This document shows, one piece after another, positions 44,784 through 52,561 of a DNA stretch of 64,000 bases; the first letter of the stretch is position 1, and each line of letters begins with the position of its first letter. This DNA comes from Roseburia rectibacter (lineage in GTDB: Bacteria > Bacillota > Clostridia > Lachnospirales > Lachnospiraceae), in assembly GCF_014287515.2 (NCBI RefSeq), contig NZ_CP092473.1, positions 1,639,001-1,703,000 on the forward strand, given 5' to 3'. The position numbers and the translations under genes were made by a program. The notes beneath the pieces were generated by a model. The model had not been told where the DNA came from and made no database searches. It worked only from the letters and a program-made list of their open reading frames with translations.

Positions 44784-45220
44784 CAATGCATCATGTAGAC
44801 TGTCCTTGGAAGCCGAGATCCATTGAACAGAGGGAAGGACGAGGTATCAGACAGGGCAACGAAAATGAAGAGGTGGCAATCTACAGATATGTCACCAAAG
44901 GAACATTTGATGCATACAACTGGTCGCTTGTGGAAAATAAGCAGCGTTTTATCAGTCAGGTAATGACAAGCAAGGCGGTAAGCCGAAGCTGTGAGGATAT
45001 CGACGAAGCAACACTTTCCTATGCTGAAATTAAGGCGGTTGCCACAGGCAATCCGTTAATCAAGGAAAAGATGGAGATTGACAATGATGTGCAGAGATTG
45101 AAGCTGTTAAAGGCATCGTATGATAAGCAGAGGTATGGCTTGCAGGATAACTTTATGATCAGGTACCCGAAGCTGATTAAGACTGCAACGGAAAAGCTTG
45201 TCAATGTAAGGGAACTCTGA
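44784..45220 (+). pseudogene. C-terminal fragment of a conjugative-element SNF2-type helicase/methylase
   Basis: The frame reads VDCPWKPRSIEQREGRGIRQ..., the helicase motif VI region of the very large DEAD/SNF2 'helicase-methylase' proteins carried by Firmicutes integrative conjugative elements. It then continues through YRYVTKGTFDAYNW to ...KLVNVREL and a TGA. The N-terminal bulk is absent, cut off by the IS3 element. Confidence 0.8.
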
Positions 45221-45261
45221 AAGTTTGACATTAGAATCTAGCAATTAGAGTTCGGTTACTG

Positions 45262-45311
45262 TTGACAAAGTAAGAACCACAACATAAAATCTAAATTAAG
45301 ATTAAATCTTA
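45262..45311 (+). promoter_or_regulatory. Promoter with PerR/Fur-type box
   Basis: TTGACA (45262-45267), 17-bp spacer, TAAAAT (45285-45290). Over the expected start lies TAAGATT-A-AATCTTA (45297-45311), a perfect 7-1-7 inverted repeat of Fur/PerR design, just before AAGGAGG. Autoregulation of the peroxide operon is likely. Confidence 0.75.
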
Positions 45312-45330
45312 TTAAGGAGGACTGAGAACA

Positions 45331-45723
45331 ATTAGAAATACGATTCAAAGAGATATGGTACTAAGTGCAGTAAATGAGATGCATCGTCATGTAACAGCTG
45401 ATCAGATATACACATTTATAAGGGATAAATATCCATCAATTGGAAGAGGAACCGTATATAGAAATCTTGGCATACTTGTAGAGGAAGGAAAAGTCAGAAA
45501 AGTAGAAGTTCCGGATGGCTCTGATCGCTTTGATTTTACACTTGAGAATCATTATCATGTTGAATGTGTAAAATGCGGAGAAATATTTGATGTTGACATG
45601 GATGTTATATCAGAAATTGAAAAGAAAATAAAAGATGCACATGGTATGAAATATATAAGCCATGACATATTTTTTAAAGGAATTTGCCCAGAATGTCAGA
45701 ATAATAAAATGAATGACCTGTAA
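45331..45723 (+). CDS. perR: PerR-type Fur-family peroxide regulator, probable ATT start
   Basis: About 130 residues. Winged helix (VTADQIYTFIRDKYPSIGRG, TVYRNLGILVEEGKV), then the metal-binding dimer domain with HYHVECVKCG and a C-terminal CPECQ (structural zinc). The first ATG (45355) would remove the family-typical RNTIQRDMVL helix. AAGGAGG is ten bases before the ATT at 45331, with no ATG/GTG/TTG in that frame at usable spacing, so a non-canonical ATT start is proposed. The Fur-type box upstream and the downstream Prx/YaaA genes support PerR over Fur or Zur. Confidence 0.85.
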   Translation: MRNTIQRDMVLSAVNEMHRHVTADQIYTFIRDKYPSIGRGTVYRNLGILVEEGKVRKVEVPDGSDRFDFTLENHYHVECVKCGEIFDVDMDVISEIEKKIKDAHGMKYISHDIFFKGICPECQNNKMNDL

Positions 45724-45740
45724 GATTGGAGGATAATATA

Positions 45741-46021
45741 ATGTTAGAGATAGGGACAAAAGCACCAGATTTTGAATTACCAGACCAAAATGGAGAATTA
45801 CATAAATTGAGTGAGTATCTTGGGAAAAAAGTGATACTATATTTTTACCCAAAAGATAATACACCGGGCTGCACAAAGCAGGCGTGTGGATTTTCAGAAA
45901 GATATCAATGGGTGTGGTCAGAACAACATACCTTATTGATGAAGAAGGTGTTATCATAAAAGCCAATGATAAGGTAAAAGCTGCTGACGATCCAGAAAAA
46001 ATGTTACAGGAATTAAGCTGA
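45741..46021 (+). pseudogene. Peroxiredoxin (Bcp/AhpC-TSA type) with central deletion and frameshift
   Basis: Starts well (GGAGG, then MLEIGTKAPDFELPDQNG ... NTPGCTKQACGFSERYQ, including the peroxidatic Cys). It then jumps out of frame to the C-terminal region MGVVRTTYLIDEEGVII ... EKMLQELS. Compared with ~150-residue Bcp proteins, about 75-80 middle residues are missing. A truncated 72-residue product ending at 45959 could be made but should be inactive. The final TGA overlaps the yaaA start. Confidence 0.85.
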
Positions 46022-46773
46022 TGAAGATTATATTATCACCCGCAAAAAAGATTAAAGTGGATACGGACAGTATAGAAAGCTTAAGTGAACCGGTATTCAA
46101 AGAAAAAACAGATGAGATTCTTAGATGGCTACAGGGCAGGTCTGAAAAAGAACTCAAGGAAATGTGGAAGTGCAATGACAAGATTGCTGAACAGAATATA
46201 GAAAGAATTAATTCCATAAAAATGGAAAATAATCTTACACCAGCAATTTTAGCATACGAAGGAATTGCATATCAGTATATGGCACCGATAGTTTTTGAAG
46301 AGGAACATTTTAACTATGTTCAGGAACATTTGAGAATATTGTCAGCATTCTATGGAGTATTAAAGCCTCTGGATGGCATTACTCCATACCGCCTTGAGAT
46401 GCAGGCAAAGGCTGCCATAGGGGGCTCAAAGAATCTGTATGATTTCTGGGGAGATAATCTATATAGGGAATTGATAGATGACAGCAGAATCATTGTTAAT
46501 CTGGCTTCAAAGGAATACTCTAAATGTATTGAAAAATATCTGTCGCATAAAGACAGGTATATAACGATTACATTCTGTGAGAAGTCAGAAGACAAGCTTA
46601 TCACAAAAGGCACATATGCAAAGATGGCACGAGGCGAAATGGTAAGATATATGGCAGAAAACCATATAGAAAAACCAGAGAGCATCAGTAACTTTAACAG
46701 ACTTGGCTATGTGTTCAGAGATGACATATCATCAGATCATGAGTACATATTTGAAAGAAAATCTGAAAAATAG
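46021..46773 (+). CDS. yaaA: Peroxide stress protein YaaA
   Basis: 250 residues of the UPF0246 family: MKIILSPAKKIK at the start, AYEGIAYQYM, GVLKPLDGITPYRLEM, DFWGD and the C-terminal FNRLGYVFRDD. YaaA limits free iron during hydrogen peroxide stress in E. coli. Overlaps the peroxiredoxin stop (TGATG), so it belongs to the PerR operon. Confidence 0.95.
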   Translation: MKIILSPAKKIKVDTDSIESLSEPVFKEKTDEILRWLQGRSEKELKEMWKCNDKIAEQNIERINSIKMENNLTPAILAYEGIAYQYMAPIVFEEEHFNYVQEHLRILSAFYGVLKPLDGITPYRLEMQAKAAIGGSKNLYDFWGDNLYRELIDDSRIIVNLASKEYSKCIEKYLSHKDRYITITFCEKSEDKLITKGTYAKMARGEMVRYMAENHIEKPESISNFNRLGYVFRDDISSDHEYIFERKSEK

Positions 46774-46810
46774 AAAATAATAATGGGAATTATTTGAAGG
46801 TGATAGAGAT

Positions 46811-47860
46811 ATGAAAGAAAAGATAGCTAATATATTAAAGACAGTACTTGTACTGTTTCTGGCAGTTTTGGTTATTATTATGATGTTGGAAATACGAAAA
46901 ATACAGGGAACTGCAAGAGTTATCAATTATGCGGGATTAGTCAGAGGAGCAACACAGCGGGAAGTAAAGCTGGAAATTACCGGAACGTCAGATGATGAAA
47001 TGATTGCGGATCTTGATGATATTCTGAATGGACTTAAATATGGGAATGGAGGATACAGTCTTGTGAGTCTCCCAGATAGAACATATCAGAACAAGCTGGA
47101 TGAACAGATATCATATTGGAATAAGTTAAAAGAAGAAATTTTATCAGTAAGGGAAAATGGATATGAAGCAACAGATGTTATTGCTATAAGTGAAACATAT
47201 TTTAATATGGCAGATGAAACAGTCACATCAGCTGAAATATATTCTGAAAGAGTTGCTGGAACTATCAGAGTGGTTGAGATACTATCAATTTTAGATATTA
47301 TTATGCTTGTCCTGATAATTATCCAGCAAACAATAGCGGATATTAGAATTAAAAACAAAAATAAAGTTCTGGAGAAAAAAGCTTATGTTGACCTGCAGAC
47401 GGGACTTCCTAATAAGAGCAAATGTGAGGAAATGCTTCGTAGCTGTGAGTATATAACGGAACCTATGGGATTTGTAATGTTTGACTTGAATAATCTGAAG
47501 CTGGCAAATGATACTTATGGACATGCGGTAGGAGATCAGCTTATAACTAATTTTGCAAAACTGTTAAGAAATTCCATACCATCGAAGTATTTTGTAGGAA
47601 GATATGGTGGAGATGAATTTATAGCTGTTATCACGCAAACAACAAAGAAAGAGATTTTGGCTATTATGGAAGATGTGCATAGTGAAGTAAAGCGTTTCAA
47701 TGAGAATGTTCATAAGGTAGAAGTCAGTTATGCATATGGATATGCTTTCTCAGAAGATTATTCAGAATGTACTATGAAAACCTTATTTGATAAGGCAGAT
47801 AAGCATATGTATGAGAATAAAGCGATTGAAAAAGCAAAATTAAAGGTCACTGCTCAATAG
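46811..47860 (+). CDS. Membrane diguanylate cyclase (GGDEF)
   Basis: 349 residues. Two membrane helices (about 8-28 and 157-177) enclose a helical extracytoplasmic domain of PilJ/NIT-like character (VRGATQREVKLEITG). A GGDEF domain follows with the intact motif GRYGGDEFIAV near residue 272 and FDLNNLKLANDTYGH. Predicted to make c-di-GMP in response to an outside ligand. No inhibitory RxxD site is obvious. Opposes the EAL protein at 13634 in principle. Confidence 0.9.
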   Translation: MKEKIANILKTVLVLFLAVLVIIMMLEIRKIQGTARVINYAGLVRGATQREVKLEITGTSDDEMIADLDDILNGLKYGNGGYSLVSLPDRTYQNKLDEQISYWNKLKEEILSVRENGYEATDVIAISETYFNMADETVTSAEIYSERVAGTIRVVEILSILDIIMLVLIIIQQTIADIRIKNKNKVLEKKAYVDLQTGLPNKSKCEEMLRSCEYITEPMGFVMFDLNNLKLANDTYGHAVGDQLITNFAKLLRNSIPSKYFVGRYGGDEFIAVITQTTKKEILAIMEDVHSEVKRFNENVHKVEVSYAYGYAFSEDYSECTMKTLFDKADKHMYENKAIEKAKLKVTAQ

Positions 47861-47907
47861 TATATTGTAAAAGATTAAAAACCCAAAAGTGAAATTCATA
47901 GATAGTA

Positions 47908-48458
47908 ATGAATGATATCATAACAGATTTATTAGCAATCATAGGTGTCGTTTTGAATGGACTGCCACAAGGTCTGTTAGCATTAGCTTATGGTTTTGCA
48001 TCAGTTCCTACGGCATTAGCATTCTTTGTCGGTGCAATAGGAAATACGGTGACTCAGAGTGTTGCTCCAATATCGTTTCAGGCAGAAACAATCACATATG
48101 CAGGTACTGCCGGAAAGAACCGGTCAGAAAGATGCACTATGATTTTTATAGGCGGAGCAGTCATGGCACTTATAGGAGCCTTTGGTTTGCTGACAAAGAT
48201 TGTAGATTTTATAGGTGAGGATGTTGCATATGGTATGATGGCTGGAGTCGGAATTATTTTGACTAAAGCAGCGATAGATATGATAAAAAGCGATAAAATC
48301 TCCGGTGGAGTGTCTCTGGCAGCGGCTTTAATTACATATTTTATTACTAGAAATAATGCACCTCATGCAGTCTGGGCAGGAGTTGCAATGATGGTTATAA
48401 TCGGAGTGATTCTTTTAACAAAATTATTACCTAAGATTGGGAAATATGTTCCGGCATC
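47908..48458 (+). pseudogene. NCS2-like xanthine/uracil permease, truncated by the foldback repeat
   Basis: About 184 residues of permease-like sequence with several helices (GLPQGLLALAYGFASVPTA, AVMALIGAFGLLTKIVDFIG) up to KIGKYVPAS, where repeat element B begins and the frame runs into it (to 48576). Family members are more than twice as long. The start at 47908 lacks a clear SD, so the 5' end may also be damaged. The NCS2 call is by impression. Confidence 0.65.
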
Positions 48459-49441
48459 GGTGTATCGTAGGCTTGTGAGTGGCATCTTGCGCAAAGCCGG
48501 AGTAATTTTTGTTCCGTTGTACGAAAATAAGAAAAGTCTAGGTATGCCTGAATTAGATTTTCTCGGAGTGACGTGACCGGCAACAACGAGTCATCCATGA
48601 CTCGATGCTGCCTTGTTCTGCCATCCGTGGCAGAACATCACTATGTATAGACAGGCACACCAAGATTTTCTAATTTTCTCCCAAAGTCACAAAATTAGCT
48701 TCGGCTTTGCGCAAGATGCCAGCCTCCAGGTTATGAACACCATTTGGGTGGGCGGTTCATCTCAAAACTGGGGGCGTAGGTGCGGATTTTTGATATTCGC
48801 ACGAATGGAAATATGCTTAAAATCCTAAGGTGTTGTATCATTGATATTCAGCCTAATGACTTCCCAGAATTTCCATCTACTACATTGTATTACATGAATT
48901 ATTTCGTAAATTGTCAGACCAAATAACACAGAATATTTTTTCAAATGTGTATGGCAATAAACATAGGCATAATGGGATATATTGAGGTTTTCCAGTATTA
49001 TCAAACCAATAATAATCTATTAAATATAGTTATTTGGAAATCTTTTTTTAATCAGATTCAGACACAAAACACTAAAAATTTACGCCCCCAAGGTTGTAAA
49101 ATGAGTTCCCACGCGAAGGGTGGTTCACAACCTTGCGGCTGGCAAATCGCATCAAGCCGGGATTGCTTTTGTGACTTTGGGAGAAAATTAGAAACTCTTA
49201 GGATGCCTGTTCGTAACATAGTGTTGTGCTGCCATGGACGGCAGCACAAGTCTTAATGTGCCCGGATGGCACATTTAAGACGCACACGTCACTCCGCCAC
49301 AATATAAATCAGGCATACTTAGACTTTCTTATTTTCGTACAACGGAACAAAACGAGTCCCGGCTTGATGCAATTTGCCAATCGTACCCCCCCAGAACCAC
49401 CCTACACAGGGAAACTCATATCACCCACAAACCAGCATTTG
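48459..49441. repeat. Foldback repeat element, copy B (one terminus missing)
   Basis: Reverse-orientation copy of the element at 39400-40427. It joins the permease relic at GGTGTATCGTAGGC, the exact complement of 40372-40385, and lacks the outer ~40 bp of that end. The other end is intact: ACAAACCAGCATTTG at 49427-49441. Internal modules and centre match copy A closely. Open frames inside are artefacts. Confidence 0.82.
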
Positions 49442-49479
49442 TTGGGTAGCTTATCTTCCTGAAAAATGAAGAGTCGAAT

Positions 49480-50823
49480 TTATTTTATCATTCGTCGGAT
49501 CTGATCAAGCGATATCTCATAGTTGTTGTCTGCAGCAATTTTTTTTAAGTCTTCAAATTCAGCTTTTTCTTTTGTAACACCATATCCACAGCTTTTTTTT
49601 ACCTGCACGTCACCGTAAAGGGTATGACGGTTTTCAATTTCAGAAGTAAGTTTGGCACGGTCAAACACCTGATAGCGCACGCCGCGCGTTGTGGTGTGCA
49701 AAAAGAATAAAGAGGTCATACGTTCCCGGTTCTTTGGCTCACAGATACAGGTCAGAAGAATACCGGGACGATTTTTTTTCATCTGTATCGGTATCGTGTA
49801 TACATCTAAGGCACCTGCCTGTAAGAGAAGCTCTGTTGTAAATCCGACAGCCTCACCTGTCATATCATCGAGATTGCAGGAGATGGACAGTACAGAATCA
49901 TCATAAGATGGCGCCGATTGGGAAGGCGCGGAGGATTCACCGAAAAATACACGTACACAGTTGGCGGCAGGAAAATCTTTTGTCCCCATGCCGTAGCCAA
50001 TCTCGGTTACATTCATAGGCGGCATGGATTCAAACGATGTCACAAAATGCTTTAAAATGGCAGCGCCTGTTGGTGTGCAGAGTTCTCCTGAAATATCTCC
50101 ACTGTAAAAAGGAATCCCTTTTAAAAGTTCAGCGGTAGCAGGTGCCGGAACCGGGAGTGTGCCGTGGGCACAGTGTACGAATCCACTTCCGACATGAACC
50201 GGGGAACAGAAAATAGTTTCCGGGGCAAGCATTGACAGAAGGTATGCACACCCGGTCACATCCACAAGTGCATCTATTGATCCGACTTCATGAAAATGGA
50301 TCTGATCTAACGTGGAGTGGTGTACCTTTGATTCCGCTTCCCCAATCAGACGGTAGATCGCTGCAACAGAGTCTTTTACCGGTGATGGGAATGGGAGAGT
50401 GTGGATCTGATCTAAAATCTGAGTGTAACTGGTGTGTGCGTGATGATGAGGATGTTCATGTGAATGCTGTTGCATATCTTCATTATGAGTGTGTTTATGT
50501 AAATGCTGTTGCGTATCTTCATTATGAGCGTGTTCATGAAAATGCTGTTGAGCCCCCTCTTTATGGATATCCGCTTGTCCAAGTATATGCTCAGGGAGTA
50601 CATCATGTGAATGTTCTTCATTTCCATCTACAGTTACTTTCATATGAGTACCACGGATACCACATTTTACCGCAGGTTCCGCAGAAAGCGTCACGCCATA
50701 AGTTGTAAAAGCGTGGTTCATGTCAGATAAAAATTTTTCTTTCTGATCGCAGAGTTCGTAAAGTGCGCCCATTAACATATCACCGGCAGCACCCATATTA
50801 CATTCGATATAAAGTGATTTCAT
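49480..50823 (-). CDS. larC: Nickel-pincer cofactor biosynthesis protein LarC
   Basis: 447 residues. Typical N-terminus (YIECNMGAAGDMLMGAL), HFHEVGSIDALVDVTG, HCAHGTLPVPAPAT and CTPTGAAIL. LarC inserts nickel into the pyridinium dithiocarboxylate ligand to finish the lactate racemase-type cofactor. Residues ~75-130 form a His-rich insert with a 13-residue tandem repeat (QQHFHEHAHNEDT, QQHLHKHTHNEDM, QQHSHEHPHHH), presumably nickel-binding. Unlike some species there is no frameshift between LarC1 and LarC2. Downstream of larB; larA and larE are not in the window. Confidence 0.95.
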   Translation of the reverse strand: MKSLYIECNMGAAGDMLMGALYELCDQKEKFLSDMNHAFTTYGVTLSAEPAVKCGIRGTHMKVTVDGNEEHSHDVLPEHILGQADIHKEGAQQHFHEHAHNEDTQQHLHKHTHNEDMQQHSHEHPHHHAHTSYTQILDQIHTLPFPSPVKDSVAAIYRLIGEAESKVHHSTLDQIHFHEVGSIDALVDVTGCAYLLSMLAPETIFCSPVHVGSGFVHCAHGTLPVPAPATAELLKGIPFYSGDISGELCTPTGAAILKHFVTSFESMPPMNVTEIGYGMGTKDFPAANCVRVFFGESSAPSQSAPSYDDSVLSISCNLDDMTGEAVGFTTELLLQAGALDVYTIPIQMKKNRPGILLTCICEPKNRERMTSLFFLHTTTRGVRYQVFDRAKLTSEIENRHTLYGDVQVKKSCGYGVTKEKAEFEDLKKIAADNNYEISLDQIRRMIK

Positions 50824-50857
50824 AGATAATACCTGTCCTTTTTATAAAATTCGTAGA

Positions 50858-50934
50858 TTGATGCGGTTTGCCAGCCTCCAGGTTATGAACACCATTTGAG
50901 CGGGCGATTTATTTCATAAACAAACCAGCATTTA
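50858..50934. repeat. Solo end of the foldback repeat inside the larB-larC intergenic
   Basis: TTTGCCAGCCTCCAGGTTAT through ATTTCATAAACAAACCAGCATTTA matches the right end of copies A and B, including the terminal repeat. It nearly fills the 108-bp gap and overlaps the larB stop codon. Confidence 0.75.
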
Positions 50935-51684
50935 AGATGCCTGATGGTTGATCATACTGGCAAGATAACCTGCACCGAAGCCATTGTCAATATTTACGAC
51001 TGAAACACCGCTGGCGCAGGAATTAAGCATTGACAAAAGTGCAGAGAGTCCGCCAAAACTTGCACCGTAGCCAACGCTTGTCGGAACACCGATGACAGGA
51101 CAGTCTGTCAGACCACCGATGACACTCGCAAGTGCGCCTTCCATCCCGGCAACTGCAATGACTGCATTTGCGTTTGATAAAAGTTCCATATTTGAGAGCA
51201 GACGGTGCAGACCGGCAACACCGACATCATAAAGGCGGATGACATGATTGCCGAGTACTTCGGCGGTCAGTGCGGCTTCCTCTGCGACCGGGATATCACT
51301 TGTACCTCCGGTGGCAACAACGATCGTGCCATCAGCAGAAAAATGCTCCGTGCGGTTTACGATACCGATCTTTGAGAGTTTATCGTAAAAGAGATCAAAC
51401 CGCTTGGAGAGATATTCGGCAGATTCAGCCGAAAGCCTTGTGATCAGAATATTTTCTTTGCAGTGGGAGAGCAGGCTGTCTATGATGCCTTCCATCTGTT
51501 CCTTTGTTTTGGAGGCACCGTAGATCACTTCCGGTGCTCCCTGTCTGACTTCGCGGTGATGATCTACCTTGGCATAACCAAGATCCTCAAAAGGTGCCAG
51601 CTTTAGCTGGTCATAAGCATCAGAAGCAGTAAGTTTTCCTGATTCTAATTGTTCTAATATATGTTTGATATGGTCGTTTTCCAT
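50932..51684 (-). CDS. larB: Nickel-pincer cofactor biosynthesis protein LarB
   Basis: 250 residues. AIR-carboxylase-like C-terminal domain with VIYGASKTKEQM, VATGGTSDIPVAEEA, VAGMEGALASVIGG and GVPTSVGYGASFGG. LarB carboxylates nicotinic acid adenine dinucleotide in the first step of the nickel-pincer cofactor pathway. AAGGAG lies ten bases before the ATG. The last codons and stop lie against the repeat terminus, so the C-terminus may have been altered by the insertion. Confidence 0.95.
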   Translation of the reverse strand: MENDHIKHILEQLESGKLTASDAYDQLKLAPFEDLGYAKVDHHREVRQGAPEVIYGASKTKEQMEGIIDSLLSHCKENILITRLSAESAEYLSKRFDLFYDKLSKIGIVNRTEHFSADGTIVVATGGTSDIPVAEEAALTAEVLGNHVIRLYDVGVAGLHRLLSNMELLSNANAVIAVAGMEGALASVIGGLTDCPVIGVPTSVGYGASFGGLSALLSMLNSCASGVSVVNIDNGFGAGYLASMINHQAS

Positions 51685-51783
51685 AGTATGAGTTCTCCTT
51701 CATTACAATCCACTGCCTATTATACTCACATCCTGCTATATTTGCAAAAACAAAATCTTAACGTGCCTGCATTTTATCGGAAA

Positions 51784-51822
51784 TCCGTTACGGTTCACAG
51801 TTTACCTGCGAACTGTAACGGA
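51784..51822. terminator. Hairpin between divergent larB and tetR-type genes
   Basis: TCCGTTACGGTTC (51784-51796) pairs with GAACTGTAACGGA (51810-51822) with a single G-T wobble; a six-T run follows about 9 nt later on the + strand. Could be a terminator or an operator. Confidence 0.4.
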
Positions 51823-51883
51823 AATTCCTGTTTTTTGGAAGAAATAGATAAAAAACGGAAACCATTTTTAGTAATTTAGTTTC

Positions 51884-51945
51884 TTGCGAACACGGAACCG
51901 GGATGATACAATATAGGAAACGGAAACAATAAAAATAGTTTCCTT
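51884..51945 (+). promoter_or_regulatory. Promoter and operator of the tetR-GH2 operon
   Basis: TTGCGA (51884-51889), 17-bp spacer, TACAAT (51907-51912), then AGGAAAC (51915-51921) inverted to GTTTCCT (51939-51945). Further GGAAAC copies lie just upstream (51856). Autoregulation by the following TetR is likely. Confidence 0.55.
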
Positions 51946-51970
51946 GTACAAAAAAGAAACGGAGACTGTG

Positions 51971-52540
51971 ATGGAATTAAGGGAGAGTATTTTAGAGGGA
52001 ACGCTAAAGGCGTTTAATCAAAAGGGTTTAAAATTTACCATGGATGATCTGGCAGGAATCCTTGGCATGAGTAAGAAAACAATCTATACCGTATTTCGTG
52101 ATAAGGAATCACTTTTTCTTGCGATGGTAGATTATTTGTTCGATTCGATCAAGGAGAGCGAGAGAAGTGTGATAGAGAATGAGAGCCTTTCCACTCTTGA
52201 GAAAATACGTGCGATCTTAGGCGTTCTGCCTGAGAGTTACCGGGAAGTTGATTTCAGACAGCTTTATCTGCTGCGGGAAAAGTACCCGAATATTTACAAA
52301 CATGTGGAAGAACGGTTAGAGACAGGATGGGAGACCACTATTTCTCTGTTAGAACAGGGAATGAAAGAGGGTGTGATCAGACCGGTGCAGATTCCGATTG
52401 TAAAAATGATGTTAGAAGCAGCATTAGAGCAGTTTTTCCAGAGAGATATTCTGATTTCGAATGGAATTTCCTATCAGGATGGTCTTGATGAAGTAGTTAC
52501 CATTTTAGTGCAGGGCATTGTTGCAGATGGAAAAATGTGA
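51971..52540 (+). CDS. TetR-family regulator of the galactoside cluster
   Basis: 189 residues. Helix-turn-helix MDDLAGILGMSKKTIYTVFR near residues 25-45 and a helical C-terminal domain (VPE-like DFRQLYLLREKYP). ATG 51971 follows CGGAGA. The gene is co-directional with, and about 20 bases upstream of, the GH2 gene, so it probably controls the whole GH2-GH36 run. Confidence 0.88.
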   Translation: MELRESILEGTLKAFNQKGLKFTMDDLAGILGMSKKTIYTVFRDKESLFLAMVDYLFDSIKESERSVIENESLSTLEKIRAILGVLPESYREVDFRQLYLLREKYPNIYKHVEERLETGWETTISLLEQGMKEGVIRPVQIPIVKMMLEAALEQFFQRDILISNGISYQDGLDEVVTILVQGIVADGKM

Positions 52541-52561
52541 TCAAAGGAAGTGAAAGGGACG

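Noticed and set aside
48460..48576. C-terminal extension of the permease frame (...VYRRLVSGILRKAG...)
   Set aside because: These codons are the foldback repeat read by chance; the real permease similarity stops at ~48458.
50232..50708. A 158-codon frame opposite larC
   Set aside because: Shadow of the histidine-rich larC insert on the other strand; no SD and repetitive composition.
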